Below are positions 8,305-18,660 of a stretch of 64,000 nucleotides of DNA, in pieces. The notes under the pieces are model-generated. The model did no database searches and had not been told where the DNA came from. It saw only the letters and a list, made by a program, of their open reading frames with translations. The position numbers were made by a program, and so were the translations under genes. The stretch lies in contig CAWHKV010000008.1 of NCBI GenBank assembly GCA_963830175.1, positions 1 through 64,000 on the forward strand, read 5' to 3'. The stretch is from JBBRBB01 sp963830175. Its GTDB lineage: Bacteria > Bacteroidota > Bacteroidia > Chitinophagales > Chitinophagaceae. Every line of letters starts with the position of its first letter. The stretch's first letter is position 1.

Positions 8305-10283
8305 ATGAATGGTACATATTTTCTTTTTCTTAATTTTTTTAATATTTTTTGCACACACTTCCTTTTCTCAAATTAAGATCGGAGACAATATATCTACCAT
8401 AAATGCAAATTCGCTATTTAGAACTGGAAACCACCAATAAAGGGTTGGTATTACCAAGAATATCATTATCCGATGTATCGTTACCGAGCCCTGCTTTCGG
8501 CTGGTTTGTTAGCGGGTACAATGGTTTATAATACAAATAGTTCAATAACAGGTGGGAACGGAATAGGCATCTACATTTGGAACGGAACATCGTGGGTTAT
8601 GCTTGCCACACCCACAACAACCAATACAACAGCGTGGAATGTTACCGGCAACAATGTATCTTCTTCCAACTTTTTGGGTTCAACAAATAATGCTTCAATT
8701 GCTTTCAGAACAAATAACATTCAGCAAATGCTGCTCGACAGCCTGGGAAGTCTTAGCCTGGGAGCAGGAACGATAGGCGCTTTAAACGGAAGGGAAAAAT
8801 TGCTGGTTGATGCGGGAGATTCCACATCAAATACAATTGCCAATTTTCAGGGGCGGCATCGATGGTTACCTGCAATTGAATCTACGTAACACGAGCAGTG
8901 GCTCCAACGCCTCAACTGATTTTGTGGCTACAGCCGATAACGGAACTGATTCAACTTTTTATATTGATATGGGAATCAACAGCAGTACCTATACACCATC
9001 TGTTGACAATTTTGGCGCGGCAAATGACGGTTACCTGTACACAAACTCCCGCAATCTTTTAATAGGCACACAGTCTTCAGGCTCTGACCTTGTTTTTATG
9101 GTGAGCGGAGGATCTATAAGAAACAACCAGGCCATGCGAATAAGCGGTGCAAATGGTAACCTTATTTTCGGAAGAGGAGACAATACAACAACACCGGTAG
9201 GGAATATTTTAAGAGCTGCCAACGCCATTCCTTCCGCGGTAAATACAGCGGGTGGAAACCTGGTGTTGATAGGGGGAAAATCAACAGGAACTGCGGCAGG
9301 TGGTGCCGTAAGTTTAACCGGTGGAACAACCGTAACAGGAACGCCGGGTGCCGTGAATATAAATGTTGGAACAAATAACCCCACCTTTATTAATACCGGT
9401 TCAAACAATTCTGATATTACAATTGGCAATGCAACGAATAATATTAACCTGCCAAAGTTTACAACACCCGGTAGTATTTTTTATAACAACTCTTCTACAG
9501 GGCAGCTAAATGCAGCGCAAAATTTAACGTGGGACAGCCTGAACAGCAGGCTGGGAATTCGTACAGCAACACCTGTAACGGCATTGCATGTAAATGGATC
9601 CGTTAGCACAGGCCAAGCCGTCTGCTACAATGGGTAAACTCAACTTTTATAATACGTCAAATGCAAACATTGCCAGTTTTGCCTCTGGTAATACATCGGC
9701 AGATTATACGCTTACCCTGCCTGCTGCGGCGCCTGCTGTGAATGGGCAATTTTTAACAGGATCAATAGCTGGAAATCTTTCCTGGACAACGCCCGCATAT
9801 TGGGGATTAACTGGCAATGCAGGAACTAATGCTGCTACCAACTTTATTGGAGCAACAGATTCCGTAGACGTAATTGTAAGAACAAATAATACCGAGCGAA
9901 TAAGGATTACTGCTGATGGTGAAACGGTTTTAAATGGACATTTAACTGTAAAACAAAGTGCTCAGCCAAGCACAAGCCTTTTAAATGGTGGAAATACCGG
10001 GAATATTATATTAGCTAATGCAACAGATGCAGCAGGCAAAATAACATTCAATGCAGGAAACAGCGGAACTGGCAAAGCAGAGATCACGATTAATTTTATT
10101 AAGCCATATCAATTTCCTCCCATTGTTGTTTTCTCTGCCAATGATAACCTCTCTGCGAAAGCGATGGGAACGAGCGATATGTATGTAGTTTCCACCAACA
10201 CAAACTTTACAATAAAATTTAATTCAAACGCTTCTAATGGAAGCACTTACAATTACAACTATATAGTGGTAGGAACCCGTTAA
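8305..10283 (+). CDS. Fibre-like surface protein, copy 1 (several frameshifts)
   Basis: The first of three tandem paralogs. It can be read only by changing frame about five times: in a poly-T run near 8340, near 8415 (extra T), near 8490 (extra G), near 8850, and near 9615 (one base missing). Corrected, it has a signal peptide ending FSQIKIGDN, the shared motif LELETTNKGLVLPR, a long shaft (SDFVAT/NGTDSTFYIDMGIN, YTNSRNLLIGTQS, GGNLVLIGGKSTG), and a C-terminal tip of about 80 residues beginning GKITFNAGNSGTGKAEI. It has no T9SS domain. The major readable pieces are 8473-8889, 8807-9637 and 9594-10283. The next paralog starts two bases after its stop, so they form an operon. The shifts are isolated single bases, so sequence error is the simplest reading. 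Confidence 0.7.
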
Positions 10284-10285
10284 TT

Positions 10286-12427
10286 ATGAGAAACACACCA
10301 TTCATATTATCCGCAATAATTTTCTTTGGAATTTCTTGTTTCCCAAAGGGGGCCTTTAGCCAGGTAAAAATGGGTGACAATATCTCATCTATAAATGTAA
10401 ATTCGATCCTTGAACTGGAAACTACCAACAAGGGGTTAGTGCTTCCAAGAATTTCACTAACTGATGTAAACTTACCAAACCCACTTTCAGCCGGATTGCT
10501 ATCAGGCACCATGGTATATAATACGAATAGTTCTGTATCAGGAGGAAATGGCATAGGTATTTACATTTGGAATGGGTCTGCCTGGATCATGCTCGCCACA
10601 CCGGGCACCACCAATACTACCGCATGGAATCTTTCCGGCAATATTGTTTCGCCTTCAAATTTTTTGGGCACAACTAATAATGCTTCCCTTTCTTTTCGTA
10701 CAAATAACATTCAGCAAATGTTGCTGGATAGTTTAGGAAGTTTAAGCATTGGTGTTGGTAACATTGGTGCATTAAATGGAAGGGAAAAACTTTTAGTGGA
10801 TGCAGGGATTACTTCTTCTAATACCATCGCGAATTTTAGGGGAAACATTGATGGGTACCTGCAATTAAACCTGCGTAACACGAGCAGTGGAAACAACGCC
10901 TCCACTGATTTTGTGGCCACGGCAGACAATGGTACAGATTCGACATTCTATATAGACATGGGCATAAACAGCAGCACCTATACTACCTCGGTCGATAACT
11001 TCGGCGCTGCCAATGACGGTTACCTGTATACCAACAGTCGCAATCTTTTAATTGGAACCCAGTCTGTAGGTTCAGACCTCGTTTTTATGGTAAGTGGTGG
11101 TTCTATCAGAAACAACCAGGCTATGCGTATAAGTGGAGCTAATGGAAATATTATTTTTGGCAGGGGAGATAACTCAACCACGCCTGTAGGAAATACTTTA
11201 AGAGCAGCGAATGCAATACCTTCTGCAATAAATACTGCAGGTGGAAGCCTGGCTTTTTTTGGTGGAAAATCAACAGGCACAGCAGCGGGTGGTGCTATTA
11301 GTTTAACCGGGGGATCTACTGTAACCGGAACGCCGGGTGCAGTGAATATTAATGTTGGAACCAATAACCCAACCTTCATTAATTCAGGAACAAATACCTC
11401 TGATATTACAATTGGCAATGCATCAAATAATATTATTTTGCCAAAATTTTTAACTACTGGAAGCATTTTTTTTAACGGTGCATCCTCTGCCTTAAATGCT
11501 GCGAATAACCTTACTTGGGATAACCCTAACAGCAGGCTTGGCTTAAATATTTCATCCCCATTAAGCACCCTTCATGTAGTGGCGCCGTCAGGTACTTCAC
11601 CTTTATCTCTGATAGGTGTTTCATTAGGAACAAACACTATTTCTGACAGCATCCTTACCATCTCATCGGGAACGGTAAGAAAACTCCCTGCTTCAACCTT
11701 TGCAACAATGAATAATGTCTGGAATACAAATGGTAATGCAGGCACAAGCCCCACTAATAACTTTATTGGAACAACTGATGCTGCTGACCTGGTAACCAGA
11801 ACAAATAATATTGAAAGAATGCGGGTGCTATCCACGGGCAATGTTGGAATCGCCACTGCAACACCAGGCAGCGAACTGGATGTTAAGGGAACTATCAGGT
11901 TAAGTGGCAGTACCTCTGGTTTTGTGGGGTTAAAAGGTGCTGCGGCAGCGGGGTCAACAACATTCACGCTTCCGGTTTCTGATGGGGTTAGCGGTCAGGC
12001 ACTCTCCACTGATGGAGCGGGTAATTTATTCTGGGCAGATAATTCCAATGCTGTTACGTATAGCATAACCCCGGTTCTGAATGACGAAGCCCCCACCTTA
12101 GGTGGAACTTATACCTATATTGGCCAGTTAGCTGTTACTGTTGGTGCCGGGGATGTATTATCAACCAATGCTTCATTCTCTGCCAGTTACAGTTCAACTT
12201 ACGGTGGTATAAGGGTTACGCGCAGTACCGTTTCCGGGTCTGGTAATGTGGGCACTGCAATAGGTTATTCCTTCTCATCTAACTCCGGAAGTAAATATCA
12301 AACTAATATGGTAGTTGCAAAAGATTCAGGTCTATCTGCCGGTACATGGTATTATAAACTTTGGTCTACAGGTTCATACTCCAATGGTTCACAGAACTAT
12401 AACCTAATGGTTACCAAAACCAAATAA
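10286..12427 (+). CDS. Fibre-like surface protein, copy 2 (intact)
   Basis: An intact 713-residue paralog of the preceding gene. Signal peptide to about residue 25 (AFSQ), then VKMGDNISSINVNSILELE and the shared shaft. Periodic elements recall phage tail-fibre and S74-type shafts: NNIERMRVLSTGNVGIATATP, LDVKGTIRLSGSTSGFVGLKG, FTLPVSDGVSGQALSTDG. The C-terminal tip, from about residue 590 (VTYSITPVLNDEAPTLGG onward), is unrelated to the tips of copies 1 and 3. It has no T9SS or S74 autoprotease domain. It probably forms a trimeric, secreted or surface-attached fibre with the tip as binding end; that is inference from architecture. The ATG lies two bases after the stop of copy 1. Confidence 0.75.
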   Translation: MRNTPFILSAIIFFGISCFPKGAFSQVKMGDNISSINVNSILELETTNKGLVLPRISLTDVNLPNPLSAGLLSGTMVYNTNSSVSGGNGIGIYIWNGSAWIMLATPGTTNTTAWNLSGNIVSPSNFLGTTNNASLSFRTNNIQQMLLDSLGSLSIGVGNIGALNGREKLLVDAGITSSNTIANFRGNIDGYLQLNLRNTSSGNNASTDFVATADNGTDSTFYIDMGINSSTYTTSVDNFGAANDGYLYTNSRNLLIGTQSVGSDLVFMVSGGSIRNNQAMRISGANGNIIFGRGDNSTTPVGNTLRAANAIPSAINTAGGSLAFFGGKSTGTAAGGAISLTGGSTVTGTPGAVNINVGTNNPTFINSGTNTSDITIGNASNNIILPKFLTTGSIFFNGASSALNAANNLTWDNPNSRLGLNISSPLSTLHVVAPSGTSPLSLIGVSLGTNTISDSILTISSGTVRKLPASTFATMNNVWNTNGNAGTSPTNNFIGTTDAADLVTRTNNIERMRVLSTGNVGIATATPGSELDVKGTIRLSGSTSGFVGLKGAAAAGSTTFTLPVSDGVSGQALSTDGAGNLFWADNSNAVTYSITPVLNDEAPTLGGTYTYIGQLAVTVGAGDVLSTNASFSASYSSTYGGIRVTRSTVSGSGNVGTAIGYSFSSNSGSKYQTNMVVAKDSGLSAGTWYYKLWSTGSYSNGSQNYNLMVTKTK

Positions 12428-13034
12428 ACAGGAAAAAAGGGGTTGTTTTTTCAAAAGCCTGGTAAATTCTCGATCTTAATTTTTGCTAATTTAATCCCAT
12501 AGTAAAAAGGGATGATATAAAGTGTTCATAACCTATTCGCAGTTTAACTTCCGGGTGTTCCACAAATTTTTTTTGCTCCGATAATCGCCATTCCTATTAA
12601 AAAAATAAATAATTACTTTTTTAACGTAACAGTGTCAATGTGGTTGAGTTATGGTTGATAATTTTAATCTGTTAGCTGTTATTATATTATAAAAATTTTG
12701 TATAAAAAATTATGCCAAAAGTTACTCTATAATAAAGAATGTATTATTACCTAAAATCAAGTTTATTAAAACTGTCTCCATAAAACATTGATTTTTAATG
12801 ATATATGTTAAAATGAATATATTAAATTTTCCATTGATTTCCTGCCTGATAGGGGTATAAACAAGCCTTTTACCGTAAAACATATCCGCTCCTTTATTGT
12901 TCTTTTAAATATTCGCTGAGCTTTAATTATTGAAAAACACTTAGCCCCTCATTCAACCCCTAAGAAAATGATGTTTTTTATGCTACCTATAATCAGTGGC
13001 ATGTAATTGATTTTTTATTAAAACCCTCGGTTCT
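12428..13034. other. AT-rich 607-base spacer between fibre genes
   Basis: There is no credible coding frame here. The stretch is very rich in A/T runs and has no obvious strong hairpin with a T-tract. It separates fibre copies 2 and 3, which otherwise resemble a tandem duplication, and presumably carries the promoter of copy 3. Confidence 0.5.
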
Positions 13035-16000
13035 ATGAAATGCTTTTGGATCTTAATAATTTCTGGATTGATATTTATTCACTCCGCTTATTCGCAGGTT
13101 AAAATTGGTGATAATGTTTCTACTATCAATACCAATTCTTTACTTGAACTGGAGACCACTAATAAAGGATTGGTTTTGCCGCGTGTGTCCTTAACAGATG
13201 TTACCCTCCCTAATCCGCTCGCAACAGGTTTGCTTACTGGTACCATTGTGTACAATACGAACACTACTGTAGCCGGTGGCTACGGTGCAGGCATATATAT
13301 TTGGGATGGATCTGCCTGGACAATACTTGCTACGCCTGCCACTACTAATACTTCAGCCTGGAATATTGCAGGCAATACAGTTTCATCCGGCAATTTCCTG
13401 GGAACATTAAATAATTCATCCCTTAGGTTTAGGACAAATAATATTCAGCAGATGGTGCTCGATAGCCTGGGAAGCCTCGGTCTGGGATCGTCTAATTTCG
13501 GAAACCTTGCAGGGCGCGAAAAACTGCTTGTAGATGTAGGAAATACCACATCAAACACCATTGCTAATTTCAGGGGTAATATAGATAACTACCTGCAATT
13601 AAACCTCCGTAATACCAACAGCGGCACCAATGCTTCAACCGATTTTGTTGCCACTGCTGATAATGGGAACGACACATCCTTTTACATTGATATGGGCATA
13701 AACAGCAGTAACTATACCCCCTCGGTAGATAATTTCGGGGCGGCAAATGATGGTTACTTGTATACTAATTCCCGTAACTTATTAATAGGCACACAGTCCT
13801 CGGGTTCAGATTTGGTTTTTATGGTTAGCGGTGGTTCTATTCGCAATAACCAGGCAATGCGTATCAGCGGGGCTAATGGAAACTTAATTATGGGCAGGGG
13901 CGACAATACCACTACGCCATTTGGAAATACTATCCGCGCCGCTAACGCCTTGCCTGCTGCAGTAAATACAGCTGGAGGTAGCTTAATATTTGTTGGCGGA
14001 AAATCTACCGGAACAGCTGCGGGAGGAGACATAAGCCTGACAGGTGGTGCCACCGGTTCGGGAACACCGGGTGCGGTGAATATAAATGTCGGCACAAATA
14101 ACGCAACCAATATCAATACAGGGGTAAATTCAAACAATGTAACCATAGGCAATGCCACCAATAATATAGTGCTGCCTAAATTCATCACTGCGGGAAGTGT
14201 GTTTTACAATGGAGCTTCCACCGGGCAGCTAAGCGATGCTGTTAATATGATTTGGGATAATACAAACAACCGGCTGGGTATAAATGTCACTGTGCCTTCA
14301 TCTACCCTGCATATAATAGCACCATCAGGAACATCGCCTTTAATCTTACAGGGTGTTACTTTGGGAACAAATACTTCTGCCGACAGTGTACTTACTATTT
14401 CATCAGGCATAGTAAAAAAATTACCAGCATCCACTTTTCCGGTAGCAGCGAATGTGTGGAATATTACAGGTAATGCAGGTACATCTGCAGCAACAAATTT
14501 TATTGGCACCACCGATGCTGTAGACCTGGTGGCCAGAACCAATAATATAGAAAGATTAAGAATGCTTTCTACCGGGAATATTGGTATTAATAACGTTAGT
14601 CCCGGTAGTGAGCTCGACGTAAAAGGTACTGTGCGGCTCAGTGGTACAACGTCTGGTTTTGTAGGATTGAAAGGGGCAGCTGCTGCCGGCGCCACCACTT
14701 ATACCCTGCCTGCTGCAGACGGAACCGGTGGTCAACAATTAAGTACGAACGGTGCAGGAGTGTTAAGCTGGACTAACCAAACCGGCGCTACAACTAACAC
14801 ATTATCCCTGTCCACTAATACGCTTACCTCAACAATAAATGGCGTAGCCGCCACCTCTTCTGCGGTAAGTAGCGTGGTAAACACTTCCACAACAAATACG
14901 CTGGTAACAAAGGTGAACAACGTTTCCGCCACGGGAGTTTCCATCATTAATTCAAATACATCTTCTTTATCCGGCGCAAGCCTTACCAATACCATAAACG
15001 GCATAGCATCTGCTGCTTTAGACTTAACCCCTGCCATCAACTCAAAAGCGTGGAGTCTTTCAGGGAATGCAGGTACAACCGATACCATAAATTTTATTGG
15101 TACAACAGATAATATTCCACTCACTATTAAAGTAAACGGGCAGCGATCCGGCAGAATTGATCATTTATTAAACAATGTATTTCTTGGTTACCAGGCAGGA
15201 TTGCCCAATACCGGGTCTAATAATGTTTTTATTGGTAATAAGGCCGGTTTAGCAAATACTACGGGCGCCTCCAATACAGCAGTGGGCAGCCAGGCATTTA
15301 GTGTAAATACTACCGGTACTGAGGGTGTAGCCATCGGGGTGCAGGCATTAAATAACAATACTACCGGTACATATAATACAGCTGTCGGTGCATATGCCAT
15401 GCAGGGTAATACCATTGGTTATTCTAATGTAGCTGTTGGGTATGCTGCCCTGCAGAATAATATTGGAGGATCCCAGGCTGTGGCTGTGGGACTCGAAGCG
15501 CTTAAATTAGCAACTGACCCCGGCTCGAGCACCGCAGTTGGTTTTCGGTCAGGTTATAGTATTACTACCGGGTATGGAAATGCCACTTTTGGCGGACAGT
15601 CCGGGTATTCCACTACAACAGCGAGGTATAATTCATTTTTTGGAGGTGAAGCGGGGTATGCGAATGTTTTAGGTAATGAGAATTCCTTCTATGGATATTA
15701 TTCTGGCAGGTTTTCTACAGGGGACTTTAATACATTTATAGGAAGTTACTCTGGAAATGCAGTTACTACGGGTAGTAAAAATACTTTTTTGGGTTATAGT
15801 GCAGATGCTACCGGTGCCGCTCTTACCAATGCAACTGCCATCGGTTATAATGCAAAGGTTGCTAACAGCAATGCCATGGTCTTAGGGGGAACCGGGGTTG
15901 ATGCAGTTTTTGTTGGTATAGGCACTACCGCACCCGCAAGCGAGCTAGACATAAAAGGTACGTTGAGGCTTGGTGGCTCGACTTCTGGTTTTGTTGGTTT

Positions 16001-16709
16001 TAAAGGTGCAGCTGCAGCAGGCTCTGCTACCTACACCTGGCCTGCCACTGCCCCTTCAAGCAATGGGCAATATTTATCCGGCTCCACTGCAGGCGTGCTA
16101 AGTTGGGTAACACCGCCATCAAACTGGTCATTGTCTGGCAATAGCATTGCATCTACAAATTTTATTGGGTCTACCAATGCACAACCCCTGGTAATAAAAT
16201 CGAATAATGTGCAGGTGGCAAATTTAAACGGATCAACAAATACAGTTGCCCTGGGTGTTGGGGCAGTTACAACGGCAAATAATTCTACGGCAATAGGTTA
16301 TAATGCCAGAACTACGCAAACCAATACATTAATATTAGGAGATACAGTGTCAACAACAGTAGCCATCGGTACTACCATTCCTAACCCGTTATCCAAACTA
16401 GATGTTGTAGGTTCCTTCGATCTTGGAGCAGATGGAACCCTTATAAAAAATATTATAAATTATACTTTTACACTGAACGTTTCAGTGCCAAGTAATCCGG
16501 GTTTTGCTGATGTTACATTAACCCTTCCTGTTACGCTGAGTGGCACAAGGGCAACGGTTACAGCCTCCCCTGCATTTGACTTTCCGGGAAAAATTTCCAT
16601 TGGGTATGCACGCCTTGTAACAACGACCACTATGAAAATAAGGTTAATAAATCCAAGTTCTACCGCGACGGTTTCAGGTGATATTTACTTTACCATAGTA
16701 GAATATTAA
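13035..16709 (+). CDS. Fibre-like surface protein, copy 3, with YadA-head/S74-like repeats
   Basis: An intact 1224-residue protein. Signal peptide (FIHSAYSQ), then KIGDNVSTINTNSLLELE and the same shaft as copies 1 and 2 to about residue 560. It then adds a middle region absent from the others. About residues 700-950 carry repeats such as NNVFIGNKAGLANTTGASNT, AVGSQAF, AIGVQAL, AVGYAAL and FLGYSADATG, the AxG-x-x-A type seen in trimeric adhesin heads and in phage tail-fibre proteins ahead of S74 peptidases. No S74 peptidase is present. The last 95 residues (TLIKNIINYTFTLNVSV onward) form a third, unrelated tip. A small PID-type protein follows at 16930. The likely role is a trimeric surface fibre; the partner is unknown. 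Confidence 0.78.
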   Translation: MKCFWILIISGLIFIHSAYSQVKIGDNVSTINTNSLLELETTNKGLVLPRVSLTDVTLPNPLATGLLTGTIVYNTNTTVAGGYGAGIYIWDGSAWTILATPATTNTSAWNIAGNTVSSGNFLGTLNNSSLRFRTNNIQQMVLDSLGSLGLGSSNFGNLAGREKLLVDVGNTTSNTIANFRGNIDNYLQLNLRNTNSGTNASTDFVATADNGNDTSFYIDMGINSSNYTPSVDNFGAANDGYLYTNSRNLLIGTQSSGSDLVFMVSGGSIRNNQAMRISGANGNLIMGRGDNTTTPFGNTIRAANALPAAVNTAGGSLIFVGGKSTGTAAGGDISLTGGATGSGTPGAVNINVGTNNATNINTGVNSNNVTIGNATNNIVLPKFITAGSVFYNGASTGQLSDAVNMIWDNTNNRLGINVTVPSSTLHIIAPSGTSPLILQGVTLGTNTSADSVLTISSGIVKKLPASTFPVAANVWNITGNAGTSAATNFIGTTDAVDLVARTNNIERLRMLSTGNIGINNVSPGSELDVKGTVRLSGTTSGFVGLKGAAAAGATTYTLPAADGTGGQQLSTNGAGVLSWTNQTGATTNTLSLSTNTLTSTINGVAATSSAVSSVVNTSTTNTLVTKVNNVSATGVSIINSNTSSLSGASLTNTINGIASAALDLTPAINSKAWSLSGNAGTTDTINFIGTTDNIPLTIKVNGQRSGRIDHLLNNVFLGYQAGLPNTGSNNVFIGNKAGLANTTGASNTAVGSQAFSVNTTGTEGVAIGVQALNNNTTGTYNTAVGAYAMQGNTIGYSNVAVGYAALQNNIGGSQAVAVGLEALKLATDPGSSTAVGFRSGYSITTGYGNATFGGQSGYSTTTARYNSFFGGEAGYANVLGNENSFYGYYSGRFSTGDFNTFIGSYSGNAVTTGSKNTFLGYSADATGAALTNATAIGYNAKVANSNAMVLGGTGVDAVFVGIGTTAPASELDIKGTLRLGGSTSGFVGFKGAAAAGSATYTWPATAPSSNGQYLSGSTAGVLSWVTPPSNWSLSGNSIASTNFIGSTNAQPLVIKSNNVQVANLNGSTNTVALGVGAVTTANNSTAIGYNARTTQTNTLILGDTVSTTVAIGTTIPNPLSKLDVVGSFDLGADGTLIKNIINYTFTLNVSVPSNPGFADVTLTLPVTLSGTRATVTASPAFDFPGKISIGYARLVTTTTMKIRLINPSSTATVSGDIYFTIVEY

Positions 16710-16929
16710 ACCACCAGGATTAAAATAACTTATAATATCGCCGTCAAGGAGTTTTACAAGGATTTATAACCAAATGGGATAATAATAAATCAGAATATAA
16801 GTAGTTTAACAATAATTATCCTCCTATTTTGTAAGCAGGCAGAAACGGGTATAACAGCCTTGTTATGTTGCTTTTATTTATCCCCTCAAAGGATAATGTA
16901 AAATTATATCATCCAATAAATGAAAAGCT

Positions 16930-17172
16930 ATGAAATCCAATTCCTGGTTTCGCCTTGTGGCGAAAAGTTGTTTTACGTTAATGATGTTTTTAATGATAAC
17001 CGTTGTGGGGTTCAGCCAGCCCACAGGTGGGGGAGAAGGAGATCCTGACCAGGCTGTGCCCTTTGATGATGGCGTTTTAATACTTGTGGCAGCGGCAGTA
17101 GGATATGGTATAAAAAGATTGTATACCGGGTACCGGGTATCGAAGAAAAGGCGCATTGCCCAAACAGTATAA
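16930..17172 (+). CDS. Small secreted protein with PID-like exosortase-type C-terminal signal (copy 1)
   Basis: 80 residues. A signal peptide runs to about residue 30 (MITVVGFSQ) and is followed by a short acidic stretch (GGGEGDPDQA). The C-terminal tripartite signal is VPFDDG, then the hydrophobic VLILVAAAVGYG, then a basic tail (KRLYTGYRVSKKRR). This resembles the small proteins at 29169 and 35964, whose motif is VPIDGG. Such signals are recognised and removed by exosortases, and an exosortase is encoded at 2009-2638. From memory, motifs of this kind are called PID-CTERM in domain databases. The mature part would be only some 20 residues long. It lies 220 bases after fibre copy 3. Confidence 0.65.
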   Translation: MKSNSWFRLVAKSCFTLMMFLMITVVGFSQPTGGGEGDPDQAVPFDDGVLILVAAAVGYGIKRLYTGYRVSKKRRIAQTV

Positions 17173-17496
17173 CAGGCGAATCTAACCCAATAATATTCGT
17201 AATTTTTTCCGAACGGGCGTTCAGCTGACCTAAGGGATCAACACCAAACATGGAGGTAACACCTTCTTTTTTATGCAGCAACTGTAAAAGGTTGCTGTTT
17301 TTTATTATACACCCCTTAAGTGTAAAGGAAATTTTATTGAAAATCTTGTAATTCTTAAGTTTTAATATATTTTTGGTGCAGTTATGTGTATGCTATACAC
17401 GTCCCTGCCAAACTCCAATCCTTTTTAAAAAATCCCTGAGCCCCAATATCTCAAAAATAAATTCTTTTTTAATTAATTGCGTGCTAAATTTTTTTT
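17173..17496. other. Intergenic region before giant T9SS locus A
   Basis: A 324-base non-coding stretch. It holds the terminator at 17276-17303 and an AT-rich leader for the gene starting at 17497. Nothing else could be supported. Confidence 0.5.
17276..17303 (+). terminator. Rho-independent terminator after the small PID-like gene
   Basis: A perfect 7-bp stem (CAGCAAC / GTTGCTG) with an 8-base loop is followed at once by a run of six T. Confidence 0.7.
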
Positions 17497-18660
17497 ATGA
17501 AAAGGGTCTACATTATTTATTTTATTTGTTTTATTCATTCAGGAGTATTTGCCCAGACAGACAGATATTGGAGTGGAAATTCAACTGCAAATGATAACAT
17601 TGATCAAGGAAGTAATTGGTTTAATGGAAATCCTAGTTCAGGAGATAATTTATATTTTAATAATACCCAGGGAAGACATAATGCTTATTCAAATTATGGA
17701 GCAGGTTCATTTTTTGGAAATGTAATAACGTATAACGGGGCAAATGGAATAAAGTTTTACGGGGATAATACCTATGCTTATAAATTTGAAAATAATAGTG
17801 ACGGAACCTTATTTGAAATTGCCAATGCACAAATTGGTAACAGAATTAATTCTGATTTAGAAATTAACCCCGTTGGATCTGGGGGTATTTTGGTATCTGG
17901 TAGCACAATTTTGATGGATTGTTCGGGCAGTAGTAAGCAACTTAAATTTTATGGAAGTAACATTTTAAATATCAACGGAACAATAATTCAATCAAATGGT
18001 ACGGCGACTATTCAATTAATGTCGGGGGGCAATCCGTTTGTAAAATTAAATGGCATTTCCACTGCTTCCAGTTTCACAGGATTAACAACAATTTCCTCGG
18101 GCACGTTACAAATTAATGCCGTGAATGCATTGAAATCCACAAATGCAGTAACTATTTCAGGTGGCAAATTGCAAATTTCTGGGGATCAAACTCTCGGAGA
18201 CCTAACATTATCCTCCGGCACATTGCAGGTAGATGCAGGCAAAACACTTACCATCAACGGCTCATATTCCGCAGCCGCCGGAACCATCATCAATAACGGA
18301 ACAATCATAATTAACGGAGCAACAGTCTCTTTTCCCGGCAGTGCATCTGTAAATAATGGTACTGCAAATACGCTTGCAAATCTTCAGATTGGAAGTGCAA
18401 GTACAACTACACTTACTTCATCTTTAAATGTTACGGGACTTTTAACAGTGAATGGAATTTTGAATCCTGGTTCATCACATATTATTGGTTCTTCCGGAAC
18501 CTTAACAGGCTCAGGCACAGTTAAAGCAACAAGATCAACAGGAACAGCAGATTTCACCAACCAATATACCATATCCAATAAAACACTTACAAACCTTACG
18601 GTAGAGTTTGCAGGCGCTTCAGCGCAGGGTGCAGGTGCCAATACTATTTGGCGGATCTGA
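17497..18660 (+). CDS. Locus A fragment 1: signal peptide and beta-strand repeats
   Basis: 387 readable residues. After the signal peptide, DRYWSGNSTANDN opens a domain common in autotransporter-like proteins. Repeats of the PATR kind follow (GLTTISSGTLQINAVNAL, SGGKLQISGDQTLGDLTLS, SGTLQVDAGKTLTINGSY). The frame breaks near 18650 in an otherwise continuous beta-helix. Confidence 0.7.
   Translation: MKRVYIIYFICFIHSGVFAQTDRYWSGNSTANDNIDQGSNWFNGNPSSGDNLYFNNTQGRHNAYSNYGAGSFFGNVITYNGANGIKFYGDNTYAYKFENNSDGTLFEIANAQIGNRINSDLEINPVGSGGILVSGSTILMDCSGSSKQLKFYGSNILNINGTIIQSNGTATIQLMSGGNPFVKLNGISTASSFTGLTTISSGTLQINAVNALKSTNAVTISGGKLQISGDQTLGDLTLSSGTLQVDAGKTLTINGSYSAAAGTIINNGTIIINGATVSFPGSASVNNGTANTLANLQIGSASTTTLTSSLNVTGLLTVNGILNPGSSHIIGSSGTLTGSGTVKATRSTGTADFTNQYTISNKTLTNLTVEFAGASAQGAGANTIWRI

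Noticed and set aside
13754..14188. Long minus-strand open frame inside fibre copy 3 (and similar ones at 11020-11568, 9031-9429, 14204-14698)
   Set aside because: These are antisense shadows of repetitive Asn/Thr/Gly codons, recurring at the same place in each paralog, with no start signals or family character.
8305..16709. Prophage tail module or diversity-generating retroelement target
   Set aside because: The fibre-like proteins have signal peptides, and no phage structural, lysis, integrase or reverse-transcriptase gene, or template repeat, is seen nearby.
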